This document shows positions 53,948 to 63,162 of a stretch of DNA of 64,000 bases, piece after piece; the stretch's first letter is position 1; the number at the start of each line of letters is the position of its first letter. The translations under genes and the position numbers were made by a program. The stretch lies in NCBI RefSeq assembly GCF_002343915.1, contig NZ_NETK01000001.1, forward strand, positions 8,880,001 through 8,944,000. Direction: 5' to 3'. The notes under the pieces are model-generated. The model was given only the letters and a program-made list of their open reading frames with translations, made no database searches and had not been told where the DNA came from. Origin of the DNA: Nannocystis exedens (GTDB lineage Bacteria > Myxococcota_A > Polyangia > Nannocystales > Nannocystaceae).

Positions 53948-54663
53948 TCACGACGCGGCGCGTCGACGTCCGGCCCGCGGCGGTTCGTCGAGCCCGGCGA
54001 GCTCGGCCGTGATGCTCTGCGACTGGATCGAGCCCTCTCTGCACGTGGGATGGGCCGGCTTGCGCGATCTTCGAATCCGCATTGTCGAGGCCCGCGCGGC
54101 CGACCCGAGCCTCGAAGTGAGCCGGACGGGGCGCTTCACGCGAGCAAGAGGCCCGGGCGCCTCCGGGCGGGCCTCTGGCCACGGGCTCGAGAGACGTTCA
54201 CCCATGGGTGGATGGGCACGGTGGTCGGCGCGGCGCGACGAACTGCGGGGGCCGTCGAGGCAGCGCCGGACGTCGGCTGATCGCGCGGCGGCGTCGGTCG
54301 CGAAGCATTCGGCGCCCACGCTCCTGCACGAATAGCTGTTGCAGCGCGCTCTCGCTTCCTGCGTGCACGGCGTCGTCTCTCGCGAGAAGCTGGCCAGCTT
54401 CGTGCGGCACTCGGCCAATGTTTCGGCGCAGGACTGGCCGTTCTGATCGAGGTGGACCCACCCGAAGCAGTAGCAGGGGCCCGTGGGTGCGGCGCTCGGC
54501 GGGGTCGGACTCGACGCGGCCGGCGGGGCCGGAGAGGCCGCGGGCGTGGCGGGGGCTCATTCGCGGGAGGTCTCGCGCTGGGCCTCGCGCAGCCGGCGAA
54601 GCCGAGCGCGGCTGTCACGAGGAAGGACGGGATCGCCCCCGCACGTGGCGTTCGCTGGTGCAC
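53948..54663 (-). pseudogene. Small Cys-rich lipoprotein gene, frameshifted and overrun by an IS fragment
   Basis: From a GTG near 54663 one frame gives a leader ending SFLVTAALGFAGC and a Pro/Arg linker. Near 54538-54545 the proper continuation moves to another frame, giving an Ala/Pro/Ser linker, then PCYCFGWVHLDQNGQSC, ECRTKLASFSRETTPC, ARCNSYSCRSVGAECF. This Cys-rich plan (CYCFGW ... C ... C ... C-x4-C ... C) recurs in small myxobacterial lipoproteins. Beyond about 54290 the frame enters unrelated sequence and the antisense of an IS630 fragment, with the first stop at 53948. Limits are approximate. Confidence 0.5.
54008..54110 (+). mobile_element. Fragment of an IS630-family element
   Basis: GCTCTGCGACTGGATC at 54013-54028 and CTTCGAATCCGCATTGTCGA at 54069-54088 match, with few changes, the transposase-end region of the IS630 element near 47200-47330 (minus strand), with an internal deletion of about 45 bp between them. 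The second block encodes DLRIRIVEARA, as at the start of ORF A. Only the 5' end remains; no catalytic part is found. Confidence 0.72.
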
Positions 54664-54841
54664 GAGCCGAGTGTGCACGGCGGCCCTGCTCGCTGCCCAG
54701 CGCTCGCCAGCGCGTCGCTCTCGTCCCGCTCGGACGCCGAGCGAACAGAGCCCATCGGGCGTTACCCGGCCGCTGCGGCCCCCGGGCAGCGCCGCGTGAA
54801 GCATCCGCGGGCCCCGCCAGCGGCGTATTCGTCGACCGGGC

Positions 54842-55195
54842 TCACTCGGGCGGCTGCGGGCGGAAGCGGCACACCAGCGTCGCTTCTCCGGACGCGCTCA
54901 CCGTAACGAACCAGTCGTCCGCGACTCCCAGGCTCGTCACGCACTGAATGTCGAAGCCGTTGGGCTCGAGGTGGACCCCCTTCCCCGTGTCGTTCGGGAT
55001 GTCCGTGGCCTTGCATATCAGATTCACCACGCCCGGGCCCACGATGACTTCCTGGAAGGAATCGGCGAAATGGCGAGTGGCATTCGGGGCCAGGAGCACA
55101 CATTGGTCACCGCTGATGCCGAGCGGGCCGGTGGGGGACTGGAACAGGGCGAGGATGCCGGCGAGGGACAGAAAGATCAAGGATTTGATGAACAT
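54842..55195 (-). CDS. Small secreted protein
   Basis: A 117-aa protein with a signal peptide (MFIKSLIFLSLAGILALFQS, cleavage near residue 20-24). It has a compact body with three Cys (GDQCVLLAP, VNLICKATD, DIQCVTSLG, LVCRFRP) and beta-strand-like segments. I do not recognise a family. GAGGAA lies 9 bp before the ATG at 55195. It stands alone between the disrupted lipoprotein gene and the DUF4215 genes. Confidence 0.75.
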   Translation of the reverse strand: MFIKSLIFLSLAGILALFQSPTGPLGISGDQCVLLAPNATRHFADSFQEVIVGPGVVNLICKATDIPNDTGKGVHLEPNGFDIQCVTSLGVADDWFVTVSASGEATLVCRFRPQPPE

Positions 55196-55499
55196 GGGCG
55201 TGAGTTCCTCGTTCTCTGGAGTCTGTCGAAAGCGTGAAAAAATATAGCGTCGTCGCCCGATTCGTCCGGTGCGAGACATCGCTGTTTGATCTCGCTTACA
55301 CGGGCTCCGAACAGGGCCGGGGCACGCTTTCTGGTCACCGCGAGCCCGGCCATCCGTGCGCCCACGCGCCGACAGCGCTCTCCACCGACCTCCGGCCGGC
55401 GGCGTGCCTGCGAGGGCGAGCGCGGCGATGCAGGACGGCTCCGGCGCGATCCGGGCGCCGGAGCCGTCCTGCCCGGACGTATCGATGGTGGATGGATTG
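55196..55499. other. Intergenic region
   Basis: About 300 bp between the small secreted protein gene and the end of the first DUF4215 gene. It holds the strong hairpin at 55430-55472 and presumably the promoter of the secreted protein. Confidence 0.45.
55430..55472 (-). terminator. Strong 18-bp stem-loop after the DUF4215 gene
   Basis: GCAGGACGGCTCCGGCGC at 55430-55447 is the exact reverse complement of 55455-55472, with a 7-nt loop (GATCCGG). It begins 28 bp past the minus-strand stop at 55500, so it probably ends the DUF4215 transcript. Confidence 0.75.
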
Positions 55500-57851
55500 C
55501 TAGATCTCGAAGCAGTAGAGGCGACGGGTCAGGTTGCACGGGTAGGTGCTGTAGTCGCTCCACGTGCTGTTGGTCGCGGCGGTGCGGCCGATCGTGCCGC
55601 TGGCGGCGTTGCTGGTGCTCGTCCAGTTGGCGCAATTGATCGTGCTGGTCGTGCCGGTGGCGAGGGCGCCGGTCCACGCGCCCGAGTCGGCGACGGCGGC
55701 GGCGAACTCGTTCACGCTGAGGGTGGTGTCGAGCGTGCCGTCGGTCAGGTCGACGAAGGTGTTGACGAGCGTGACGTTGTCCCGCCGCTTGTAGCCGGCC
55801 TGGGACGGGACGAAGCGCGTCAGCGGGGTGCTGTCGTCGGTGCTGAGCCACACGTCCCAGGTGCCGCCGAGGCCGGCCGCGACGGCGCGCTCCTGGCACT
55901 TCGCCGCGGCGCCGGCGAGGCCGCCGAGGTTGCCGGTGTACGTGGTGCTGGTGACGAACACCCGCCGGGCGGTCGCGCACGCGTGGCAGCCGTCGCCCTC
56001 GACGGCGTTGCCGTCGTCGCACTGCTCGTGACCCGTCCACGTGTAGCCGTCGCCGCAGACCGGGAGCTGGCAGTTGTTGAGGCACTCGTCGGTCTGCACG
56101 AGGTCGCCGTCGTCGCACGCCTCGCCGGCCTGGACGAAGCCGTCGCCGCAGGTCGGCAGCATGCACGCGAGGGTGCAAGTGCCGCCGTTGTCGTTGCCCT
56201 CGCCCTCGTCGCACTGCTCGCCGGGGTGGAGGAAGCCGTCGCCGCAGGTCGGCAGCTTGCAGGCGTTGGTGCAGCCGTCCTCGTTGACGAGGTTGTCGTC
56301 GTCGCAGGGCTCGCCGGGCGAGACGTAACCGTCGCCGCAGATGGCGCCGGTGCAGTCGGGCTTGCAGGGCTGGTCCTCGCCGTTGTCCTCGCCGCCGTCG
56401 CACTGCTCGACCGTGAGCCACAGGTGGCCGTCCCCGCAGGTGGCGTGCTTGCAGCTCAGCGTGCAGGCGCCGCTGTCGCTGTTGAGGTTGCCGGTGTCGC
56501 ACTCCTCGCCGAGGCTGGGCTGGGTGAAGCCGTCGCCGCAGGCCGGGAAGCGGCACAGGTCGGTGCAGCCGTCGTCCTGGTCGTGATCGGTGCCGTCGTC
56601 GCACTGCTCGCCCTGGTCGACGACGCCGTTGCCGCACTCCTCGAGCACACACAGCGGGTTGCAGCCGTCGCCGGCGACGAGGTTGCCGTCGTCGCAGGCC
56701 TCGCCGGGGCCGCGGTCGCCGTCGCCGCAGACGTTGAGCTTGCAATTGTAAAGACAGGCCTTCTGCGCGCCGTTGTTCGGGCCGTTGTCGCACTGCTCGG
56801 TGCCGCTGCCCTGGTTGTAGATCAGGCCGTCGCCGCAAAAGGCCCACTTGCAGGCGAGCGTGCAGGACCCGCCGTCGCTGTTCGCCGCGCCCTTGTCGCA
56901 CTGCTCGCCCGCCTGCAGGAAGCCGTCGCCGCAGGCCTTGACGGTGCAGGCGTTGGTGCAGCTGTCCGTGTTGGACGTGTTGCCGTCGTCGCAGGCCTCG
57001 GTGGCCTGGACGATGCCGTCGCCGCAGGTCGGGACGGTGCACGCGTTGGTGCACCCGTCGTCGTCGACGGCGTTGCCGTCGTCGCAGCCCTCCATCGGGC
57101 CGGCGTGGCCGTCGCCGCACACGCCCACCGTGCAGTCGAGCTTGCAGGCGGCGTGATCGGCGTTGTTCGGGCCGTTGTCGCACTGCTCGCCGGGGCCGAG
57201 GTCGCCGTCGCCGCAGACGTTGAGCAGGCAATTGGCGCGACAGGCGGCGCTCGGGCCGTTGGCGGGGCCGTCGTCGCACTCCTCGCCGGCGCCGGGCTGG
57301 AGGAGGTCGTCGCCGCAGACGGCCGCCACGCAGGCGTTGCTGCAGGCGTCGTCGTCGACGGCGTTGCCGTCGTCGCAGGCCTCGAGCGCCTGGGCGACGC
57401 CGTCGCCGCAGGTCGGGGAGGTGCAGACGTTGGTGCAGGCGTCGCCGTCGACGTCGTTGCCGTCGTCGCACGCCTCGCCCGGGCCGAGCAGGCCGTCGCC
57501 GCAGACCGCGAGCAGACAGTGCGAGGTGCAGGCCTTGTCGTCGCCGTTGGCGGGGCCGAGGTCGCACTCCTCGCCCGCGCCGACCTCGTAGTCGCCGCAG
57601 ACGTTGAGCAGGCAGTTGGTGCGGCACACGTTGCCGGGGCCGTTGGCCACGCCGTGGTCGCACTCCTCGCCGTAGCCGAGCTGGCCGTCGCCGCACACGC
57701 TCAGGTTGCCGCCGCCGCCGCCGGTGAGGTTCGGGGGCTCGACGTCGAGGTTGACGCCGACGTCGGCGTCGCAGCCGGCGGCGACGAGCAGCAGCGCGCC
57801 GGTGAGCAGGCCCGCGCGAATGCCATGAGTACGAGAGAGCTGGTTGTGCAT
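55500..57851 (-). CDS. Giant Cys-rich repeat lipoprotein (DUF4215 repeats, C-terminal DUF1554-like domain), first copy
   Basis: A 783-aa protein. The leader ends LLTGALLLVAAGC (lipobox). About 18 repeats of roughly 30-38 residues follow, of the form CGDG-x-x-x-x-GE-x-CDDGN-x-x-D-x-D-x-C-x-x-x-C, the DUF4215/'Myxococcus cysteine-rich repeat' pattern with acidic, probably calcium-binding, loops. The last 160 residues are a separate domain (RRVFVTSTTYTGNLGGLAG, TWDVWLSTDD, WTSTSNAASG, RRLYCFE) like the DUF1554/lectin-like domains of Leptospira and myxobacterial surface proteins. AGGAG precedes the ATG at 57851. It is one of three tandem paralogues, co-directional and 30-40 bp apart, thus probably one operon. 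Function unknown; a long rigid surface stalk with a binding tip is inference. Confidence 0.9.
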   Translation of the reverse strand: MHNQLSRTHGIRAGLLTGALLLVAAGCDADVGVNLDVEPPNLTGGGGGNLSVCGDGQLGYGEECDHGVANGPGNVCRTNCLLNVCGDYEVGAGEECDLGPANGDDKACTSHCLLAVCGDGLLGPGEACDDGNDVDGDACTNVCTSPTCGDGVAQALEACDDGNAVDDDACSNACVAAVCGDDLLQPGAGEECDDGPANGPSAACRANCLLNVCGDGDLGPGEQCDNGPNNADHAACKLDCTVGVCGDGHAGPMEGCDDGNAVDDDGCTNACTVPTCGDGIVQATEACDDGNTSNTDSCTNACTVKACGDGFLQAGEQCDKGAANSDGGSCTLACKWAFCGDGLIYNQGSGTEQCDNGPNNGAQKACLYNCKLNVCGDGDRGPGEACDDGNLVAGDGCNPLCVLEECGNGVVDQGEQCDDGTDHDQDDGCTDLCRFPACGDGFTQPSLGEECDTGNLNSDSGACTLSCKHATCGDGHLWLTVEQCDGGEDNGEDQPCKPDCTGAICGDGYVSPGEPCDDDNLVNEDGCTNACKLPTCGDGFLHPGEQCDEGEGNDNGGTCTLACMLPTCGDGFVQAGEACDDGDLVQTDECLNNCQLPVCGDGYTWTGHEQCDDGNAVEGDGCHACATARRVFVTSTTYTGNLGGLAGAAAKCQERAVAAGLGGTWDVWLSTDDSTPLTRFVPSQAGYKRRDNVTLVNTFVDLTDGTLDTTLSVNEFAAAVADSGAWTGALATGTTSTINCANWTSTSNAASGTIGRTAATNSTWSDYSTYPCNLTRRLYCFEI

Positions 57852-57883
57852 GTCGATTCTCCTGTGATTCGGGGTCGCGCGGG

Positions 57884-60127
57884 TCATTGTTCGAAGCAGT
57901 ACAGGCGGCGCAGCTGGTTGCACAGGGTCGCCGTCGCGTTGTAGGTCCAGCCGGCGCCGACGACGTCGGTCCGACCCTCGTCGCCGGTCCAGGTGGTCGA
58001 GCTCGTGGTCCAGGCGTTGCAACGGGAGCCGGTCGCCGCGCCGGTCTGCAGGGTGCCGGTCCACACCCCCTCGGCGCCGGCGATGCCGCCGAACTCGTTG
58101 ACGCCGATCGGGGCGGCGAGGGTGCCGTCGATCAGGTCGGCCCAGTTGTCGGCGACCACCACGCCGTCGAGGCGGCGATAGCCGCCGGGCGCGTGGACGA
58201 AGCGCGTCACCGGGGTGCTGTTGAAGACGCTGATCCACGCGTCCCAGGTGCCGCCGAGGTCGGCCGCGTCGGCGCGGGCCTGGCACTTGGCCTTGGCGCC
58301 GGCGATCCCGCCCAGGTTGCCGCTGTAGGCGACCGCGGTGACGAACACGCGCCTCGGCAGGGTGCAGTCGGACTTGCACGCGTCGGCGTCGTCGTCGTCG
58401 GCGTCGTCGCACTGCTCGTGGCCGGCCCACACCACGCCGTCGCCGCAGGCGGCCGCCTGGCAGTCGTTCCGGCAGGCGTCGCCGTCGTCGTCGTCGCCGT
58501 CGTCGCAGGCCTCGCCGGCCTGGACGAAGCCGTCGCCGCAGCTGGCTTGCAGGCAGGTGAGGGTGCAGGCGCCGGCGTTGTCGTTGGCCGGGCCGTCGTC
58601 GCACTGCTCGCCGACCTGCACGACGCCGTCGCCGCAGGTCATGGCCTTGCAGGCGCTGGTGCACTCGTCGTCGTCGTCCTCGTCGCCGTCGTCGCAGGCC
58701 TCGCCCGGGCCGACCACGCCGTCGCCGCAGACGGCCCCGGTGCAGTCGAGCTTGCACGGCTTGTCGTCGCCGTTGCCCGCGCCCTGGTCGCACTGCTCGA
58801 CCTCGGCCCACACGTGGCCGTCGCCGCACACGGCGTGCTCGCACGCGAGGGTGCAGGCGCCCGCGTCGCTGTTGCCCGCGCCGGCGTCGCACTGCTCGCC
58901 GAGGCTGGCCTGCACGAGGCCGTCGCCGCACGTGGGGATCGTGCATTGATCGGTGCAGCCGTCGTCCGGATCGCCGTCGGCCCCGTCGTCGCACGGCTCG
59001 CCCGGATCGACGACCCCGTTGCCGCAGCCCTCGAGCGCGCACACCGGGCTGCAGCCGTCGCCGGCGGCGAGGTTGCCGTCGTCGCAGGCCTCGCCGGGGC
59101 CGAGGTCGAAGTCGCCGCAGACGTTCAGGGTGCAATCGAGGAGGCAGGCCTGACCGGGGCCGTTGGCGAGGCCCTCGTCGCATTGCTCGCCGCCGCTGCC
59201 CTGATCGTGCAGCAGGCCGTCGCCGCAGGTCGCGAGCGCGCAGGCGAGGGTGCAGTCGCTGCCGTCATTGTTGTCCGGGCCGTCGTCGCAGGCCTCGCCG
59301 GGCTGGACGTGGCCGTCGCCGCAGGCCGCGGCGGTGCAGGCGGTGGTGCAAAGATCGGTGTCGATCGCGTTGCCGTCGTCGCAGGCCTCGGTGGCCTGGA
59401 CCAGGCCGTCGCCGCAGGTCGCGGCGACGCAGGTGTTGCTGCACGCGTCGAGGTCGATCATGTTGCCGTCGTCGCAGCCCTCCATCGGGCCGACGTGGCC
59501 GTCGCCGCACACGCCCAGGGTGCAGTCGAGCTTGCACGCGGCGTCGTCGGCGTTGCTCGGGCCGTTGTCGCACGCCTCGCCCGGGCCGATGTCGCCGTCG
59601 CCGCAGACGTTGGTCGTGCAATTGCCGCGACAGGCGGCGTTCGGGCCGTTGGCGGGGCCGTCGTCGCACTGCTCGCCGAGGGCGGGCTGGTGGTGGCCGT
59701 CGCCGCAGGCGGCGGGGACACAGGCGGAGGTGCACAGGTCGGTGTCGATCGCGTTGCCGTCGTCGCATTGCTCGCCGGGGCCGACGAAGCCGTCGCCGCA
59801 GGCGCTGGGCTGACATTGGGCGGTGCAGGGGGCGTCGGGGCCGTTGTCTTCCCCGTCGTCGCATTGCTCGCCGGGGCCGACGTCGCCGTCGCCGCAGACG
59901 TTGAGCTGGCAGTCGGCGCGGCACGCCTGGCCGGGGCCGTTGGCCGGGCCGTCGTCGCATTGCTCGCCGGGGTCGATATGATCGTCGCCGCAGGCGCTGC
60001 CGGCGGTGGAGACGTTGATGTCGACGGCGACGTCGAGGGCGCTGTCGCAGCCCGGGGCCAGAAGCTGCAGCCCGGCCGCGAAGAGGCCCGCGCGCAGGGG
60101 ATGAATGGGTCGGATCTTCATGGTCAT
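57884..60127 (-). CDS. Giant Cys-rich repeat lipoprotein, second copy
   Basis: A 747-aa protein with the same plan: leader ending LQLLAPGC, about 17 DUF4215-type repeats, then the C-terminal domain (RRVFVTAVAYSGNLGGIAG, TWDAWISVFN, RRLYCFEQ). Specific repeat types occur in the same order as in the neighbours: the GPMEGC repeat, the GSGGEQC repeat, CGNGVVDPGEPC and the HVWAEVEQC repeat. The copies therefore descend from one long ancestor rather than from separate repeat expansion. It starts at the ATG at 60127 (a second ATG follows two codons later), with GGAG upstream. Confidence 0.9.
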   Translation of the reverse strand: MTMKIRPIHPLRAGLFAAGLQLLAPGCDSALDVAVDINVSTAGSACGDDHIDPGEQCDDGPANGPGQACRADCQLNVCGDGDVGPGEQCDDGEDNGPDAPCTAQCQPSACGDGFVGPGEQCDDGNAIDTDLCTSACVPAACGDGHHQPALGEQCDDGPANGPNAACRGNCTTNVCGDGDIGPGEACDNGPSNADDAACKLDCTLGVCGDGHVGPMEGCDDGNMIDLDACSNTCVAATCGDGLVQATEACDDGNAIDTDLCTTACTAAACGDGHVQPGEACDDGPDNNDGSDCTLACALATCGDGLLHDQGSGGEQCDEGLANGPGQACLLDCTLNVCGDFDLGPGEACDDGNLAAGDGCSPVCALEGCGNGVVDPGEPCDDGADGDPDDGCTDQCTIPTCGDGLVQASLGEQCDAGAGNSDAGACTLACEHAVCGDGHVWAEVEQCDQGAGNGDDKPCKLDCTGAVCGDGVVGPGEACDDGDEDDDDECTSACKAMTCGDGVVQVGEQCDDGPANDNAGACTLTCLQASCGDGFVQAGEACDDGDDDDGDACRNDCQAAACGDGVVWAGHEQCDDADDDDADACKSDCTLPRRVFVTAVAYSGNLGGIAGAKAKCQARADAADLGGTWDAWISVFNSTPVTRFVHAPGGYRRLDGVVVADNWADLIDGTLAAPIGVNEFGGIAGAEGVWTGTLQTGAATGSRCNAWTTSSTTWTGDEGRTDVVGAGWTYNATATLCNQLRRLYCFEQ

Positions 60128-60167
60128 GACGGTGAAATCTCCGGAGGATGTCGAGGGCGCGGCGCGG

Positions 60168-62510
60168 TCATTGCTCGAAGCAGTACAGCCGCTGCAAGAT
60201 CGAGCAGTTCGCGCTCAGGGCGAGCGAGCGGGCGGTCCAGTTGAAGTCGGTGACGTCGTTGCGACCCTCGTAGCCCTTGGAGCCGACCGAGGTGCTCGAC
60301 CAACTGTTGCAATGATCGGTCAGGGCGGTGCCGCTGGCCGAGGTGCCGGTCCACACGCTGGCCTGCGGCACGAGGGCGCCGAATTCATCGCGGTCGATCG
60401 GCGCGTCGAGGCTGCCGTCGGTCAGGTCGGCCCAGGACTGGGCGATCTCCTGGCCGTCGAGGCGAGCGTAGTGCGTCGTCGACTTGACGAAGCGGAGCGC
60501 CGGGCTGCTGCCGGACGCGCTGATCCAGGCGTCCCAGGTGCCGCTCAGGCCGGCCGCGGCGGCGCGCGTCTGGCACTTGCTCTTGGCGCCGAGGTGGTTG
60601 CCGAGGCCGCCGTTGTAGAGGGTGCTGGTGACGAACACCCGCTTGGGCCGCGTGCAGTCGGCGTTGCAAAGGTCGCCGTCGACGTTGTTGCCGTCGTCGC
60701 AGGCCTCGACGCCGGCGTGGACGATGCCGTCGCCGCAGGTGGCCGGCACGCAGCCGGGGAGGCAGGCGTCGGTGTCGCTGGCGTTGCCGTCGTCGCACGG
60801 CTCGACGCCCTCGTGCACGAAGCCGTCGCCGCACGCGGCGACGGTGCAGGCGAGCGTGCATTCGCCGGTGTTGCTGTTGAGCGGCCCGAGGTCGCACGGC
60901 TCGGTGTTCTGCTTGAGCCCGTCGCCGCAGGTCTGCAGCTTGCAGGCGTTGTTGCAGGTGTCGTTGTCGATCGCGTCGGCGTCGTCGCAGGCCTCGCCGG
61001 GGCCGACGAAGCCGTCGCCGCAATAGGCCTGGGTGCAATCGAGCTTGCAGGCGTGGGTGTCGGCGTTGCCGGCCCCGTCGTCGCACTGCTCGACCGCGAG
61101 CTGGACGAAGCCGTCGCCGCAGGTCGCGAGCTTGCACTGGCTCGTGCAGGCCCCGCCGTCGCTGTTGCCGGGCCCCTCGTCGCACTCCTCGCCCTTGCTG
61201 GCCTGGACGACGCCGTCGCCGCAGGTCGGCAGCATGCACGCGTCGGTGCATTCGTCGTCCGGATCGCCGTCCTGGCCGTCGTCGCACTGTTCGGCGGCGT
61301 CGACGATCGCGTTGCCGCACGCCTCGTGGGTACACATCGGGCCGCAGCCGTCGCCGCCGGCGAGGTTGCCGTCGTCGCAGGCCTCGCCCGGGCCGAGGTC
61401 GCCGTCGCCGCAGACGCCGAGGGTGCAGTCGGCGAGGCAGGCGTGGCCGGGGCCGTTGGCGAGGCCGTCGTCGCACTCCTCGGCGCCGCTGCCCTGATCG
61501 TGGACGAGGCCGTCGCCGCAAGTGGCGAGGGCGCAGGCGAGGGTACAGTCGCCGCCGTCGCTGTTGTCGGGGCCGTCGTCGCAGGCCTCGCCGGCCTGGA
61601 TGAAGCCGTCGCCGCAGGCCGCGAGCGTGCAGGCGTCGGTGCAGGCGTCGGTGTTGTCGATGTCGCCGTCGTCGCAGGCCTCGCTGGCCTGGACGATGCC
61701 GTCGCCGCACGGCGGGACGGTGCAAGCGTTGGTGCAGGCGTCGTCGTCGACGTCGTTGCCGTCGTCGCAGCCCTCCATCGGGCCGACGAGGCCGTCGCCG
61801 CAGAAGTTGAGGGTGCAGTCGAGCTTGCAGGCGGCGTTGTCGGCGTTGCTCGGGCCGTTGTCGCAGGCCTCGTCGGGGCCGATGTCGCCGTCGCCGCAGA
61901 CGGCCAGGGTGCAATCGGGGCGACAGGCGGCGTTCGGGCCGTTGGCGGCCCCGTCGTCGCACGCCTCGCCGGGCTGGAGGTGATCGTCGCCGCAGGCGGC
62001 GGGGAGGCAGGCGGCGGTGCACAGATCGGTGTCGACGGCGTTGCCGTCGTCGCAGGCCTCGCCGATCTGCACGAGGCCGTCGCCGCAGCTGGCGAGGACG
62101 CAGGCGTTGCTGCACGCGTCGTCGTCGACGTCGTTGCCGTCGTCGCAGGCCTCGCCGGGCTGGACGACGCCGTCGCCGCAGGCCGGGCCGACCACGCAGC
62201 TGTTGCTGCACGCGTCGTCGTCGACGTCGTTGCCGTCGTCGCAGGCCTCGCCGGGGCCGACGTGGCCGTCGCCGCAGACATGGAGGGTGCAATCGAGCTT
62301 GCACGCGGCGTCGTCGCCGTTCTCGGCCCCGTCGTCGCATTCCTCGCCGGGGTCGAGCTCGCCGTCGCCGCAAGGTGGTTCGGGCGAGGGGCTGGTAATA
62401 TTGATCGAGACTTCCACGCCGCCGTCACAGCCGGTGGCGAGCAGGTGCAGGGCCGTCGCAAGCGCGCACGTGTACGCGCGACGAGCCCCGAGGTTCTTCG
62501 GGTTCCCCAT
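60168..62510 (-). CDS. Giant Cys-rich repeat lipoprotein, third copy
   Basis: A 780-aa protein: leader ending ALHLLATGC, about 18 DUF4215-type repeats, C-terminal domain (KRVFVTSTLYNGGLGNHLG, TWDAWISASG, QRLYCFEQ). It is the upstream gene of the three and likely nearest the promoter. The ATG at 62510 begins the leader; the frame is open farther upstream but without coding character. The repeats are regular at DNA level (recurring GCCGTCGCCGCA), which makes the three genes prone to recombination and to assembly error. Confidence 0.9.
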   Translation of the reverse strand: MGNPKNLGARRAYTCALATALHLLATGCDGGVEVSINITSPSPEPPCGDGELDPGEECDDGAENGDDAACKLDCTLHVCGDGHVGPGEACDDGNDVDDDACSNSCVVGPACGDGVVQPGEACDDGNDVDDDACSNACVLASCGDGLVQIGEACDDGNAVDTDLCTAACLPAACGDDHLQPGEACDDGAANGPNAACRPDCTLAVCGDGDIGPDEACDNGPSNADNAACKLDCTLNFCGDGLVGPMEGCDDGNDVDDDACTNACTVPPCGDGIVQASEACDDGDIDNTDACTDACTLAACGDGFIQAGEACDDGPDNSDGGDCTLACALATCGDGLVHDQGSGAEECDDGLANGPGHACLADCTLGVCGDGDLGPGEACDDGNLAGGDGCGPMCTHEACGNAIVDAAEQCDDGQDGDPDDECTDACMLPTCGDGVVQASKGEECDEGPGNSDGGACTSQCKLATCGDGFVQLAVEQCDDGAGNADTHACKLDCTQAYCGDGFVGPGEACDDADAIDNDTCNNACKLQTCGDGLKQNTEPCDLGPLNSNTGECTLACTVAACGDGFVHEGVEPCDDGNASDTDACLPGCVPATCGDGIVHAGVEACDDGNNVDGDLCNADCTRPKRVFVTSTLYNGGLGNHLGAKSKCQTRAAAAGLSGTWDAWISASGSSPALRFVKSTTHYARLDGQEIAQSWADLTDGSLDAPIDRDEFGALVPQASVWTGTSASGTALTDHCNSWSSTSVGSKGYEGRNDVTDFNWTARSLALSANCSILQRLYCFEQ

Positions 62511-63162
62511 CTGTTTTTGACTCCGATCGACTGGTTGGATACGAACGACCCACGCCGCGACCGCCGGGCGAGGCGCGAGCGTGGGGGTCGACTTGAACGC
62601 GTCGCCGGTGAAAATGAGTCCGGGGCCGGTCGCGATTTGATCGCGCATCGCCGGCCCGCGAAGACACCTGAACTTCGAGCCATGTGTGTTCGGGCCGCAG
62701 GCCGGCGCAGCCCGGCGGTCGGAGTCGCGCCCACGGGCGGGGACGAGCCCGGCCCGCCGTCGCGGCGAGGTGCACCGAGAGCGAGGCGGACAGGCTGATC
62801 GATGGAGAGGGGACGAACGCCGGCGCGATGCGGCGCCCGACGACGGCGACGGTCGAGCCGTGTTCGTCGGCGCGGTCACTCGCGCACGAGGACCCGGCGC
62901 GGCGGCTGTCCGTGCGACACGAGGGCCGGGCGCGACGCGGCGTCCGACGACGGCGACGTCGGGAGCCTCGCGGTCGATCGGCGGGGGGACGCGGCGACCC
63001 GCGTGGTGTGTACGATCGGCGCGCCGCCGTGAGGCAAGTCCGGCGGGCTTCACGATGCGGGCCCGCGGCGTCGGCGGCGGCGGTGGCGGCCGCCGCTTGT
63101 ATGCACAATTCACGGAGCCGCGGTTGATCCCGGCCCGCCCTCGGGGCTATGCCAGAGATCCC
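62511..63162. other. Divergent intergenic region
   Basis: About 650 bp between the DUF4215 operon and the aldo/keto reductase. An imperfect direct repeat of about 37 bp with core CCGACGACGGCGACG occurs near 62822 and 62929. CATGTGTGTTCGGG at 62679 may be a lone CATG-14 unit. Both promoters should lie here; none is recognised. Confidence 0.45.

Noticed and set aside
57852..59183. Extension of the first DUF4215 gene to a 1,227-codon frame starting at 59183
   Set aside because: The extra part is an out-of-frame Arg-rich read of the second copy; the lipoprotein leader and ribosome-binding site place the start at 57851.
55500..62510. Regularly spaced DNA repeats that could suggest a CRISPR array
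   Set aside because: The repeats are coding (about 90-115 bp period, CGDG...CDDG codons) with no constant 25-40 bp repeat and no variable spacer; no cas genes are present.
55356..62798. Long plus-strand frames (about 750-900 codons) across the DUF4215 genes, rich in AVAADGxxAV repeats
   Set aside because: They mirror the Cys-rich repeats on the minus strand, which have lipoprotein leaders, ribosome-binding sites and known repeat consensus.
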